64,000 bases of DNA from CAYVBJ01 sp964449075 (GCA_964449075.1 CAYVBJ010000010.1:1-64000); one strand, 5' to 3'. Counted from the stretch's first letter, positions 18,278 to 27,015 are shown. Program-made: numbers and translations. The notes: generated by a model from the letters alone, not told the origin.

Positions 18278-19387
18278 ATGCAATTACTAAGCGGATTCAT
18301 TATCAAGGAGTTTCGCCACATACTGCGCGACAGGAAAACCCTGCTCCTTTTATTTGGTCTGCCTATAGCAATGCTTTTGATTTTCGGATTTGCGATTCGC
18401 TATGAAGTAAATGAAGCGGAAGTTGCCATTCTGGATAAGTCTAAGGATGAAATCACACAGCAGATTATTCGGAAGATTGATGCCTCTTCTGAAATGACGG
18501 TGACCAGGCATCTGCTTAGTGAATCCATGATTGATGAAGTTTTTTTGAGCGGCGACATAAAAGAGGTGATTGTTTTTGAGGAGGATTTTATGCGTTCTCT
18601 CGAACGGGGAAATGTGGTGACAGTAGAAGTGATTACAGATGCATCAGAACCGAATATGGCAGGACTTCTGCAACAATACACAAACAAGATTATAACGAGC
18701 TGGGACCGTGAAAATGACGTCCGGGTAGTTAGCAGTAACCGAATGGTCTCTTCATCTGCCCGCATGTTTTTTAACCCGGACCTGGAGAGTGTTAACTATT
18801 TTGTGCCCGGTTTGATAGCTGTTATCCTGATGCTGGTATCTACCCAGATGACATCTCTTTCAATTGCACGTGAAAAAGAGTCGGGCAGTATGGAAGTTCT
18901 GCTGGTCTCACCGCTAAAACCCTACCACATTATAATCGGTAAAGTAATTCCCTATTTCTTGCTATCGCTCATTAATGTCTATTCAGTACTGTTAATGGCC
19001 TATTTTGTATTTGGTGTGCCATTTGAAGGATCAATCCTGTTTTTTACGGTTATTTCACTGCTTTTCATTTTTGTTGCACTGGCTCTCGGACTTCTGATAT
19101 CAACCAGAACCGAAACACAGCGCACTGCCATTATGTTGTCGATGGTCATAAATATGCTGCCCACAATCATATTGTCAGGATTTGTATTTCCGATAGACAG
19201 CATGCCGTGGATATTACAGCTTCTTTCAAATGTGGTTCCTGCGAAATGGTACCTGATTGTTGTAAGGGGCTCCATGCTGGTAGGATCAGGCCTGGAATAC
19301 CTCTGGATGGAATCAGCAATTCTTCTGGGGATGACCCTCTTTTTTGTAACAGTCGGTATTAAAAATTTTAATGATCGTTTGGAGTAA
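18278..19387 (+). CDS. ABC-2 permease 1 (YbhS/YbhR-like)
   Basis: A 369-residue ABC-2 permease. It has an N-terminal FRHILRDRKTLLLLF coupling segment and first helix, a large extracytoplasmic domain (about residues 50-170), then five hydrophobic helices including the family motif SIAREKESGSMEVLLVSPL (about residues 199-217). It pairs with permease 2 to form the channel for the ATPases and adaptor encoded upstream. Confidence 0.9.
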   Translation: MQLLSGFIIKEFRHILRDRKTLLLLFGLPIAMLLIFGFAIRYEVNEAEVAILDKSKDEITQQIIRKIDASSEMTVTRHLLSESMIDEVFLSGDIKEVIVFEEDFMRSLERGNVVTVEVITDASEPNMAGLLQQYTNKIITSWDRENDVRVVSSNRMVSSSARMFFNPDLESVNYFVPGLIAVILMLVSTQMTSLSIAREKESGSMEVLLVSPLKPYHIIIGKVIPYFLLSLINVYSVLLMAYFVFGVPFEGSILFFTVISLLFIFVALALGLLISTRTETQRTAIMLSMVINMLPTIILSGFVFPIDSMPWILQLLSNVVPAKWYLIVVRGSMLVGSGLEYLWMESAILLGMTLFFVTVGIKNFNDRLE

Positions 19388-19396
19388 CCTAAACGT

Positions 19397-20521
19397 ATGA
19401 GAACAATCCTTTTTTTAGTACAAAAAGAGTTTTTACAAATTTTCCGTGACAAAATTATGCTCATGGTTATCTTTGTAATACCAATGATTCAGCTAATTAT
19501 TTTATCACATGCGGCAACTTTTGAATTGAAAAAAGCCCCGTTTCACCTTGTCGATTTTGATCAGACGGTTACATCACAGAGACTGGTGAATACATTTACG
19601 GCAACAGATGTCTTTGATATCCGGAACGCTTCGTCCAGTACAGACAGAGGAATAGAGGATATTTTAGGCAACAGGGTTATTATGACGATTGTGATTCCCG
19701 AGGGATTCGAAAAAGATCTCGGACTGGGAGGTGCTCCTGAAATTCAATTGCTGATTAACGCAATTAATGCAAACCGTGCTGAGCTGGCAAGGAGTTACAG
19801 CGAATCGGTATTAGCCAACTTCAGCAGAAAAATTATTCCGGAAATCGAATATGTGAATACCTCTTCAAAGAAAACCGGAAGGATTCAGATCATCCCTTCA
19901 AATCGTTACAACCCGGAACTGGATTATATTATTTATATGGTTCCCGGCATAATCGTAGTGCTTACCACACTTCTGGGGCTGTTGCTTTCAGTGTTAAATA
20001 TTGTACGGGAAAAAGAGATTGGAACTGCTGAACAGATGAATGTAACACCCATTAAAAAGTACCAGTTTATTGCCGGTAAACTTATTCCGGCCTGGGTACT
20101 CGTAATGACTGTGATCAGCATCGGTTTTCTCGTTGCACTATGGGTATTTGATGTTCCGTTCAGGGGTAATATGTCTATTGTCTATTTTACAGCCGCTGTT
20201 TACCTGGTTGGTGTACTGGGGTTGGGATTGTTCATTTCCACACAAGCCGATACGCAGCAACAGTCAATGCATATTATCTTTTTTATCTTCATGGTGTTTA
20301 TGTTGCTTGGCGGAATATTTACTCCCCTGGAAAGCATGCCTTTATGGGCTCAGAAAAGTACATTAGTAAATCCCATTGCATATTTTGGACAGATTGTCCG
20401 CATGGTTTTACTAAAAGGCTCCGGCTGGGGAGATCTTTATCTTCATATTTTTGCACTCATTGTAATGGCAATTATCATGGTAACCGCCGCAGTAATAAGC
20501 TACGATAAGCGGGCCGGGTAA
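19397..20521 (+). CDS. ABC-2 permease 2 (YbhR/YbhS-like)
   Basis: A 374-residue ABC-2 permease with the same topology as its neighbour: an FLQIFRDKIMLMVIF first segment, a soluble loop, then a membrane bundle starting with NIVREKEIGTAEQMNVTPI. It is 9 bp after permease 1 and is the last gene of the exporter operon. Its stop codon is followed at once by a GA-rich repeat (20522-20578). Confidence 0.9.
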   Translation: MRTILFLVQKEFLQIFRDKIMLMVIFVIPMIQLIILSHAATFELKKAPFHLVDFDQTVTSQRLVNTFTATDVFDIRNASSSTDRGIEDILGNRVIMTIVIPEGFEKDLGLGGAPEIQLLINAINANRAELARSYSESVLANFSRKIIPEIEYVNTSSKKTGRIQIIPSNRYNPELDYIIYMVPGIIVVLTTLLGLLLSVLNIVREKEIGTAEQMNVTPIKKYQFIAGKLIPAWVLVMTVISIGFLVALWVFDVPFRGNMSIVYFTAAVYLVGVLGLGLFISTQADTQQQSMHIIFFIFMVFMLLGGIFTPLESMPLWAQKSTLVNPIAYFGQIVRMVLLKGSGWGDLYLHIFALIVMAIIMVTAAVISYDKRAG

Positions 20522-20578
20522 TGGAGACGGAGTGAATGGAGACTGAGAGAAGGGGTGAAGGGGTGACTGAGTGAATGA
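20522..20578 (+). repeat. GA-rich repeat, left side of the four-helix-bundle gene
   Basis: The tract (ggagacggagtgaatggag, then gagagaaggggtgaaggggt) starts at the base after the permease stop codon. It matches the leader of the large repeats at 8892 and 9649, and the reverse complement of the tract at 21021-21064. The two tracts thus flank the four-helix-bundle gene as imperfect inverted repeats. Confidence 0.75.
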
Positions 20579-20590
20579 TATAGTATATGG

Positions 20591-20962
20591 TCAATATTTC
20601 CACTTTTCAGGATGTAAAGACATATTTACTAATTTGCCTATAATATGATCGTATTCCTCGTTTAAGTTTTTATAATCTTCAGCGCATATATAGTGGCATT
20701 TAAATGAGAAGTCTAACCAGTTTTGTGTCTCAGCAGCTTCACTTTCTGCATCTGATAGTTTGGAAACAAAAGCTTTTGGGTATTTTCTTTTCCGAAAGGC
20801 TTCTGCAATATTTGCACAAACTGACCGGGAAGATCTTCGGATTTGATCAGTTAAAGAATATCTTTCTTCTGTGGGAAATGATTTGGAAAGTTCGAAAATA
20901 TTCATTGAGGCCACAAAAGCAATTCTGTAAACATCCAACTCTCTGTGTGAACGTATAATCAT
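20591..20962 (-). CDS. four-helix-bundle protein (23S rRNA IVS-type, S23/bIVP family)
   Basis: A 123-residue all-helical protein with family hallmarks LDVYRIAFVASMNIFELSKSFP, quoted here in part (about residues 8-27), SLTDQIRRSSRSVCANIAEAF-like core (about 47-66) and a DAESEAAETQNWL helix. Such proteins were first noted in intervening sequences of 23S rRNA genes and also occur as free-standing, multi-copy genes; the DGR accessory protein Avd has a related fold. No rRNA or reverse transcriptase is nearby. The molecular function is unknown. The gene lies between inverted GA-rich repeats. Confidence 0.88.
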   Translation of the reverse strand: MIIRSHRELDVYRIAFVASMNIFELSKSFPTEERYSLTDQIRRSSRSVCANIAEAFRKRKYPKAFVSKLSDAESEAAETQNWLDFSFKCHYICAEDYKNLNEEYDHIIGKLVNMSLHPEKWKY

Positions 20963-21020
20963 AAGTAAACCCTGATTGAATATCCGTATTCAACTTGAAT
21001 ATAATAAATCGAATATAAAT

Positions 21021-21064
21021 CTCCATTCACTCCCTCTCCGCGTCTCCCCTTCTCTCCGTCTCCG
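21021..21064 (-). repeat. GA-rich repeat, right side (inverted)
   Basis: The plus strand is CT-rich. Its reverse complement begins right after the sucC stop codon with cggagacggagagaagggg and ends gtgaatggag, matching the left tract at 20522-20578. Even the bases across the stops are alike on both sides (GCCGGGTAA versus GCCGGGTAG). Confidence 0.75.
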
Positions 21065-22273
21065 CTACCCGGCTAATACGTCAGCAACCTCCCGGGCCGC
21101 ATCTTTGAGAAGCACTGCTGAAATCACATTCAAATCACTTTTGTCGATGATTTCTTTCGCTTCTTCGGCGTTGGTTCCCTGCAGTCGTACAATAATAGGT
21201 ACTCCTTCGACTTTTTTGGCAATATCAGGATCTTTGATAGCTTCAATTACACCGTTAGCAACCCGGTCGCAGCGGACAATTCCGCCAAATATGTTGATCA
21301 GGATTGCTTCCACATTCTGATCTTCAAGTATAATCCGGAATCCGTTTTTCACAGTTTCAACATTAGCTCCGCCCCCTACATCAAGGAAATTGGCAGGTTC
21401 GCCACCGGAGAGTTTAATGATATCCATTGTAGCCATGGCAAGACCTGCGCCGTTAACCATGCATCCTACGTTTCCATCCAGGTTAACATAATTGAGATTA
21501 AATTTTGAGGCTTCCAGATCCAGTGGGTCCTCTTCAGATTCATCACGCATTTCAGCGTAATCCTCGTGCCTGTAAAGTGCGTTATCATCAAATGTCATTT
21601 TTGCATCCAGTGCAGAAACATCATCATTTTTTGTCAACACCAGAGGATTGATTTCAACGAGACTGGCATCTGTCTCCTCATAGCACTTGTAAAGTGCACT
21701 GATAAATTTAATCGCCTGTTTAAATGAATTTCCTTCAAATCCAAGTGCAAAAGCAAGACGCCGGGCCTGGTTAGGCTGAATATCCATTCCGGGTTCAATC
21801 CACTCTTTTATAATTTTTTCAGGAGTCTCTTCTGCAACTTTTTCAATTTCAACACCACCTTCCGTTGAAACCATGATTACATTTTTGTTTTTTGCACGGT
21901 CAAGCAAAATTCCAAGATAGAATTCCTGTTCAATATCCACGCCGTCGGTAACATAAATCGTTTTTACCTCCTGCCCTTCATCTCCGGTTTGTATGGTAAC
22001 AAGAGTATCACCCAGCAGCGATTCAGCGGCTTCCTTAACCTCATCCACTGTTTTGCAAAGAATCACACCTTTGGCATTGTTCTTTTTTGTACGTCCTTTT
22101 CCGCGTCCCCCGGCATGTATCTGGGCTTTTACAACAAAAAGGTTCGATCCTGTCTCTTTCATTTTCTCTGCAATATCAACCGCTTCATCAACTGTGGAGG
22201 CCGCTTCGCCTGCAGGAACGGATACATTGTATTTTTTTAGAATTTCTTTTGCCTGGTACTCGTGAATTTTCAT
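21065..22273 (-). CDS. sucC: succinyl-CoA synthetase (ADP/GDP-forming) beta subunit
   Basis: A 402-residue TCA-cycle enzyme subunit. It has the N-terminal ATP-grasp region MKIHEYQAKEILKKYNV and VVKAQIHAGGRGKG, LVEINPL, and C-terminal VNGAGLAMATMDIIK, NFLDVGGGA and NIFGGIVRCDRVA motifs of the CoA-ligase half. It makes succinate and nucleoside triphosphate from succinyl-CoA with the alpha subunit SucD, which is not in this window. It stands alone between the GA repeat and a hairpin at 22400-22442. Confidence 0.95.
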   Translation of the reverse strand: MKIHEYQAKEILKKYNVSVPAGEAASTVDEAVDIAEKMKETGSNLFVVKAQIHAGGRGKGRTKKNNAKGVILCKTVDEVKEAAESLLGDTLVTIQTGDEGQEVKTIYVTDGVDIEQEFYLGILLDRAKNKNVIMVSTEGGVEIEKVAEETPEKIIKEWIEPGMDIQPNQARRLAFALGFEGNSFKQAIKFISALYKCYEETDASLVEINPLVLTKNDDVSALDAKMTFDDNALYRHEDYAEMRDESEEDPLDLEASKFNLNYVNLDGNVGCMVNGAGLAMATMDIIKLSGGEPANFLDVGGGANVETVKNGFRIILEDQNVEAILINIFGGIVRCDRVANGVIEAIKDPDIAKKVEGVPIIVRLQGTNAEEAKEIIDKSDLNVISAVLLKDAAREVADVLAG

Positions 22274-22399
22274 CTTTTAAATGCAAGTTTGAATTAGAGG
22301 ATACGGGCAATAACCCGGATTTGTCATCAATTTTATAAGTGGCTCAATAATACCGAAACCGGAAAGCAAATAAAAGGATTCTGAAAGGAATGGAGGGGA

Positions 22400-22442
22400 T
22401 TAAATCAAAAAGTGATAGTATTGACTTCTCTTTTTGATTTAA
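22400..22442 (-). terminator. 13-bp perfect inverted repeat at the end of the kinase gene
   Basis: Arms TTAAATCAAAAAG (22400-22412) and CTTTTTGATTTAA (22430-22442) are perfectly complementary with a 17-nt loop. The structure overlaps the stop codon of the histidine-kinase gene and lies upstream of sucC on the same strand. It lacks a clean U-run after the stem, so termination is plausible but not certain. Confidence 0.45.
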
Positions 22443-23407
22443 GTCATTAGAATGTTGCCAATTTCAAATATGATGACGTTTCTTTTACTGGTAGTAACAG
22501 GCGTTACGGTAAGATTTATGCTTCGGCAATATTTCTTGCAAAGTGGCAAGCCTAACCCGGGCTGGCGGGCTTTATTTGTATGAAAAGGCAGAAACAGTCG
22601 ATCAAAATCGGGATACTCTTCTCCGTCTATTCTGTTTTCAATTTCAATAATTCCTCTTTTTTTGAACCGAATGATAACTTTATCATCTTTCAGGTTTTCG
22701 GAAGCCTGAAGTGCATTGTCAACCAGCTCTTTCAGAATATTCCCAAGTAAATAAAAGTCGGTAGTTATTTTATTGATTTCATCATCGGTTTCGATTACTA
22801 CCCGATCCATATTGGCAACACCAATAAATCTGTCGACAGATTCTATAAACTGGTTCAGTTCAAAAGTAGTGATATTGGCAGAAACCGGTTGCGCAAACTT
22901 TTCGATACGGTTAAGTAAAAGGAAAGACTCGCGCAGACCGGCATCAATTTTATCAAGTATTTTTATTTTGGAATCAGCGGTTTCCTCTTCCTGAAGCATT
23001 TCCACATAACCGGATATACCTGACAATGGAGATCGGAGCTGATGAACAATCTGTTCGGCTATTTTTGAATAGTGCGAGAAAAGTGCCTGTTCTTTATCAC
23101 CGGGTAATTTGGTAAATGTTAACTGAGTGACCGGTTTACCTGAATATTCTTTCTCTTCTTTTTCCAGGCTGTAAAGAGAATCACCCACACTAATGATATC
23201 CAGGCTTTCAAGAGGTTTATCGGTGTCAAGCAGTTTTTGAAGGGTACTGTTTATAATCAAGTCCTTTCCCCTGTCAAAAAGGAAACAGGCCTTTTGATTT
23301 GCCCCGGCAATTACCTGGCTCTTTTTCTGAACAATTAATGCAGGCTTGTCTATATGTTTTAAAATATCATTCAATTGCTGATCCATTTGTTCAAAGGCAG
23401 ATTGCAC
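22439..23407 (-). CDS. soluble PAS-histidine kinase, FlrB/FleS-like
   Basis: About 322 residues: a PAS-like N-terminal part (about 15-110), an HisKA helix with H-box VHQLRSPLSGISGYVEML, an HATPase with N-box LKELVDNALQAS and G-box PGLGLPLCKKY. There is no membrane segment. This layout and the HQLRSPLS phrase resemble FlrB/FleS, the kinases that activate the sigma-54 activator of flagellar genes. The gene is divergent from the flgB operon, whose promoter is sigma-54-like, which supports that role. The cognate response regulator is not in the window. The start is GTG 23407 or ATG 23386; neither has a strong ribosome-binding site. Confidence 0.85.
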   Translation of the reverse strand: MQSAFEQMDQQLNDILKHIDKPALIVQKKSQVIAGANQKACFLFDRGKDLIINSTLQKLLDTDKPLESLDIISVGDSLYSLEKEEKEYSGKPVTQLTFTKLPGDKEQALFSHYSKIAEQIVHQLRSPLSGISGYVEMLQEEETADSKIKILDKIDAGLRESFLLLNRIEKFAQPVSANITTFELNQFIESVDRFIGVANMDRVVIETDDEINKITTDFYLLGNILKELVDNALQASENLKDDKVIIRFKKRGIIEIENRIDGEEYPDFDRLFLPFHTNKARQPGLGLPLCKKYCRSINLTVTPVTTSKRNVIIFEIGNILMT

Positions 23408-23698
23408 ATATCCATAATCTAATATTTAGCTGCATCTTTTATTTGACTGATCACTAACGAAAAGGTTACAGGCTTGTGTATAGTAATTCATTTAAACCAT
23501 TTTGTTCCCGGATAATCTCCTTTATGGGAATAGATTAAAAAAAACATACTCCCGGGCTATAAATAATGTATCGGCGGGCAAAATGAATACTTAAGATTTT
23601 AAAAGACATTTTCTACGGTAAAAGAGTTTCTGTTCATTTCGGTGAACTGAATTACAGACCTTCCTGCAGAGAGCTTGCCGTCAGCCGGGCATTAAAAA

Positions 23699-23727
23699 TT
23701 GAGCATCAAAAGTAAAATTATGCTCAA
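23699..23727. promoter_or_regulatory. 8-bp inverted repeat in the kinase/flgB intergenic region
   Basis: TTGAGCAT (23699-23706) and ATGCTCAA (23720-23727) are perfect arms with a 13-nt spacer. It lies in the ~490-bp divergent region 23408-23894, about 150 bp upstream of the sigma-54-like promoter. It could be a regulator site or a transcript hairpin; nothing decides between them. Confidence 0.35.
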
Positions 23728-23767
23728 GGTGGCTTTTAATAATGGTTCCGTCAATAAAAGAGGAATG

Positions 23768-23793
23768 TTTTCCTGTCAGCGGAAAATTTTACC
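23768..23793 (+). promoter_or_regulatory. shared flagellar upstream element (flgB copy)
   Basis: This 26-bp stretch begins TTTTCC and ends CGGAAAATTTTACC. It matches the reverse complement of 49079-49104, upstream of flgF, at 22 of 26 positions without gaps. A further CGGAATTTTTTTA half-copy follows at 23796-23808. It lies 55-80 bp upstream of the -24 element, where enhancer-binding activators of sigma-54 usually bind. The protein is unknown. Confidence 0.5.
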
Positions 23794-23847
23794 TTCGGAA
23801 TTTTTTTAATAAAGCTTATTTCGCTACGATTAGAAGTTTTTAAGAAA

Positions 23848-23862
23848 TGGCACAACAATTGC
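23848..23862 (+). promoter_or_regulatory. sigma-54 (RpoN) promoter of the flgB operon
   Basis: TGGCAC-AACAA-TTGC fits the sigma-54 consensus TGGCAC-N5-TTGC exactly, with 10 bp between the invariant GG (23849-23850) and GC (23861-23862). Transcription would start near 23873-23875. This removes the in-frame ATG at 23847 as the flgB start and supports ATG 23895. Confidence 0.8.
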
Positions 23863-23894
23863 CTGAATTGATACAGTTAAAAAAAACAATTGAT

Positions 23895-24245
23895 ATGAAG
23901 CTGATTGATAGTACACATACGAAGCTGCTTGCGAAAGCCATGGATGTTTATACTCTTCGCAATAAGATAACAGCAGCAAATATATCAAATATTGATACAC
24001 CGGGTTATAAAAAAGGTACTGTAAAGTTTGAAGAAGAGCTAAGCAGGCGACTCGACTCCGGTTTTACTAGTAAAAAACAGGTGGATGATTTGAATCCTGT
24101 AATCTCACAAACTGATGAAAAGCCCATAATCGAAGATGAGCTTATGGAGCTTGCAGATACGCAAATCAGGGTACAGATGGTAACACGTGCTTTACGACAC
24201 AATTTTGAACAGCTGCGAATGGGCATTATAGGCCGTGCAGGATAA
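23895..24245 (+). CDS. flgB: flagellar proximal rod protein FlgB
   Basis: A 116-residue proximal rod subunit. It has the rod/hook N-terminal signature AANISNIDTPGYKKG and the C-terminal helix VTRALRHNFEQLRMGI. The frame is open from ATG 23847, but the sigma-54 promoter overlaps that codon, and starting at ATG 23895 (MKLIDSTHTKLL) puts the AANI motif at the same distance from the start as in E. coli FlgB. First gene of a long operon running to flgE. Confidence 0.92.
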   Translation: MKLIDSTHTKLLAKAMDVYTLRNKITAANISNIDTPGYKKGTVKFEEELSRRLDSGFTSKKQVDDLNPVISQTDEKPIIEDELMELADTQIRVQMVTRALRHNFEQLRMGIIGRAG

Positions 24246-24265
24246 AACTAAACAGGAACGGGCAG

Positions 24266-24751
24266 ATGGATCGATTCTTTTCAGTCTTTAAAACCGCAGG
24301 CAATGCGCTGTCTGTTCAGCGCCGCCAGGTACAAATTGCATCAGAGAATATTGCAAATGCACAGACCACTCAAACTGGTCGCGGTACATACAGACCCAAA
24401 CGCCTGGAACTCTCACCGCCGGATAATAACGGCTTCAGACGTGCACTTCTGAACTCTGAAATGAAAATGAGAACTACAGACGCACGTCATCGTTCCATTC
24501 CGCAAGCTGAAAGAGATTACAGGGGTACAGTGGATATGGGGCCTCAGGCAGAGATGATTGAACAGGATAAGTATCGTTTTGAATACGACCCGATGCACCC
24601 TGACGCGGATGAGAACGGGATGGTTCGTTATCCTGATGTCGACCTGATTGAAGAAATGACACGCTTAATTAGTGCAAACAGACTTTATGAAGCGAACCTG
24701 AGTGCGATTGAAGCGGAAAAAGAAGTTATAAAACGATCATTTGAAATTTAA
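24266..24751 (+). CDS. flgC: flagellar proximal rod protein FlgC
   Basis: A 161-residue rod protein. The N-terminal part has the rod/hook motif SENIANAQTTQT, and the C-terminus shows NGMVRYPDVDLIEEMTRL followed by the ANRLYEANL helix, both diagnostic of FlgC. It polymerises with FlgB, FlgF and FlgG to form the periplasmic rod after export by the flagellar type III system. It is 20 bp after flgB. Confidence 0.95.
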   Translation: MDRFFSVFKTAGNALSVQRRQVQIASENIANAQTTQTGRGTYRPKRLELSPPDNNGFRRALLNSEMKMRTTDARHRSIPQAERDYRGTVDMGPQAEMIEQDKYRFEYDPMHPDADENGMVRYPDVDLIEEMTRLISANRLYEANLSAIEAEKEVIKRSFEI

Positions 24752-24759
24752 ATGAGCAG

Positions 24760-25011
24760 ATGGATAACAGTATAAACAATATCGGGCAAAACGGTTCAGT
24801 ACTCCGGGGATTTCAGAGAGTTTTTGATCAACCCGATTCTTCAATGCCGGGCAAAACCGAAGAGAAACAGAATCAAATCCGGACTGCTTATGAACGGTCT
24901 GAGAAAGCAGAAGTGAGGAAAACCGTTGACGTAAAATTTTATGCCAGCAGTGGAAGTGTTTCGACTGTAAATCCCGGAGATAAAGGAAATCATTTTGATA
25001 TCAATGTTTGA
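24760..25011 (+). CDS. hypothetical 83-residue protein between flgC and fliE
   Basis: A small, hydrophilic, low-complexity protein (MDNSINNIGQNGSVLRGFQ at the start) with no recognised domain, membrane segment or signal peptide. It begins 8 bp after flgC and is followed by fliE 36 bp later, so it is in frame with operon logic and likely translated. It does not resemble FlgM. Function unknown; an accessory secreted or basal-body factor is only a guess. Confidence 0.5.
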   Translation: MDNSINNIGQNGSVLRGFQRVFDQPDSSMPGKTEEKQNQIRTAYERSEKAEVRKTVDVKFYASSGSVSTVNPGDKGNHFDINV

Positions 25012-25047
25012 CATTTTGAAACCTGCAATCAAAAAAAAAATAATTAA

Positions 25048-25368
25048 ATGGCACAAGAAGCAATCAGCTTAATTCAATCCATACAAAAGCAGCCCGGCAC
25101 TGAGGGAATGAGTGAACTGCGGCGGCTGCGTCCTGCTGAAACCGGTGATGAGTCATTTGCTGATATGATCCGGGATGCAGTCAATTCCGTTGATCAAATG
25201 CAGAAGAGCGCAGAGAGCAGTGCGGAGGCTGTGATAGCAGGAGATGAAGAGAACATACATGAAGTAATGATTGCAATGGAAAAAGCACAGCTCAGCTTTC
25301 AACTGATGGTTGAAATAAGAAACCGGGCTGTTGATACCTACCAGGAACTTAGCAGAATGCAGATTTAA
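25048..25368 (+). CDS. fliE: flagellar hook-basal body complex protein FliE
   Basis: A 106-residue FliE, the adaptor between the MS ring and the rod. Typical features are SFADMIRDAVNSVDQMQKSA in the middle and the C-terminal VMIAMEKAQLSFQLMVEIRN and RAVDTYQELSRMQI helix. The position between the flgC region and fliF is the usual one. Confidence 0.95.
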   Translation: MAQEAISLIQSIQKQPGTEGMSELRRLRPAETGDESFADMIRDAVNSVDQMQKSAESSAEAVIAGDEENIHEVMIAMEKAQLSFQLMVEIRNRAVDTYQELSRMQI

Positions 25369-25386
25369 TCTCAGTATAAAATATAG

Positions 25387-27003
25387 ATGGCACGATATAT
25401 AGCAGCATTTAAAAACTTTTTCAGTCCCCTTAGCGGAGCCCAGAAAGCACTGTTCGGACTATTCTCCCTTGGAATTATTTTAATTATGGGGCTTATGTTT
25501 TACTGGGCACTTCAACCGAGTTATGCAATGCTTTTCGGTTCGCTATCACCCGATTCAGCTAATGAGATTGTTGAAGAACTGCGGAGCCAGGGAGTTCCAT
25601 ACGAATTGCGTGATAACGGAAAAACAATTGCAGTGCCACGCAGCCAGGTATATGATCTGCGGTTACAATTTGCAGCCCAGGGAGTAACCGGTAGTGAATA
25701 TAAAGGGTATGAACTTTTCGATGAAAACTCACTCGGAATGACCGATTTTATGCAGCGGCTGAACCAAAAACGAGCGCTCGAGGGTGAACTGGCACGTACA
25801 ATTAACAATCTTGATCAAGTTGACGGATCACGGATACATATTGTTCTGCCTGAGCGCTCACCATTTCAGGAAACAACAGTGCAGCCCTCAGCGTCTGTGA
25901 TACTGAATTTAAACAGGGGCAGAAAACTTGCAAAAGATCAGATTGAAGGAATCGGTTCATTAATTGCAGGGAGTGTGGAAGGACTTACCATCGACAATGT
26001 AGTGATTCTGGATCACCTCGGTAACAGGATATCTGAAAACGTGCTTGTAAGCAGCGAAGTTTCTGCAAGTTCAGCCCAGATCCGGGTTCGCCAGGATATG
26101 GAAACCTACCTTACAAATAAAGGACAGTCTATGCTCGACCGTGTGCTGGGCCCGGGTAACAGCATTTTGAGGATTTCAACCGAGCATAATTTTGATAAAG
26201 TATTAAGAGAAATGGATTTGATCGATCCGGAAAGCAGAACGATTATCTCTGAAGAGCGTCGAACCACCCGAAATACAGACGAATCACGGGAAACAATACG
26301 GGCGAATGAGGAGGTTGAGCCTTTTGTGCGGAATAACCGGGAAGACGAATCGACAGTTCAGGTCAGAAATTACGAGGTAAACAAAACCAGGGAACAACAG
26401 GAAAAAGGGGTAGGAGAGATAACTAGAATCAGTGCGTCTATTTTACTTGATCACAAGCAGGTTGTTGGCACAGGTGAAACTAACGAGATATCCTATGAAC
26501 CATATTCAGATGCTGAAATAAATGAAATTCAACGGGTAATGAGCAGTGCTATCGGAATAGACCCGGCCAGGGGTGACGAAGTAGTTGTTACCCAGCTACG
26601 TTTCCAGGATCCTTTTGCTGATGATACCGGAACCGGAGGGTGGCTGATGCAGAATCTTCCGATCTCTGATATAGTAAGATACCTGTTTCTCTCTGTAGTT
26701 ATGATTGTAATTGCAGTGATGGTATTCAGGATGACTAAGAATTTCAGCGTTGAACTCGATCCGCTGATTGCCGGTAGTGATAAACCTGAGAAATCTCTGA
26801 AAGAAGGTGATAAAGGCAAATATCTTGAAGGAGAAACTGCAGAAGAAGAGGACGATATTTACGGCAAGAAACTGAGTGATGAAGCCAGAAGAAAACTGAA
26901 AAGAGCAACTCAGAGAACGGAAGAGATAAACAGCTTTGTGGATGAGAGTGCAGCTGAGGCTGCTGCTTTATTGCGAACCATGATTAACCAGCGAACAGCA
27001 TAA
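25387..27003 (+). CDS. fliF: flagellar MS-ring protein FliF
   Basis: A 538-residue inner-membrane ring protein. It has two membrane helices (about 20-42 and 433-453), with the large periplasmic ring-building domain between. YscJ/FliF-type sequence (FGSLSPDSANEIVEELRSQG; GSRIHIVLPERSPF) is clear. The cytoplasmic C-terminus after the second helix is acidic and ends in a helix rich in Ala (ESAAEAAALLRTMINQRT) that would bind FliG. Confidence 0.95.
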   Translation: MARYIAAFKNFFSPLSGAQKALFGLFSLGIILIMGLMFYWALQPSYAMLFGSLSPDSANEIVEELRSQGVPYELRDNGKTIAVPRSQVYDLRLQFAAQGVTGSEYKGYELFDENSLGMTDFMQRLNQKRALEGELARTINNLDQVDGSRIHIVLPERSPFQETTVQPSASVILNLNRGRKLAKDQIEGIGSLIAGSVEGLTIDNVVILDHLGNRISENVLVSSEVSASSAQIRVRQDMETYLTNKGQSMLDRVLGPGNSILRISTEHNFDKVLREMDLIDPESRTIISEERRTTRNTDESRETIRANEEVEPFVRNNREDESTVQVRNYEVNKTREQQEKGVGEITRISASILLDHKQVVGTGETNEISYEPYSDAEINEIQRVMSSAIGIDPARGDEVVVTQLRFQDPFADDTGTGGWLMQNLPISDIVRYLFLSVVMIVIAVMVFRMTKNFSVELDPLIAGSDKPEKSLKEGDKGKYLEGETAEEEDDIYGKKLSDEARRKLKRATQRTEEINSFVDESAAEAAALLRTMINQRTA

Positions 27004-27015
27004 AATAGTATTTCA

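Noticed and set aside
23847..23894. N-terminal extension of FlgB from ATG 23847
   Set aside because: It overlaps a perfect sigma-54 promoter, and the shorter start fits the family length.
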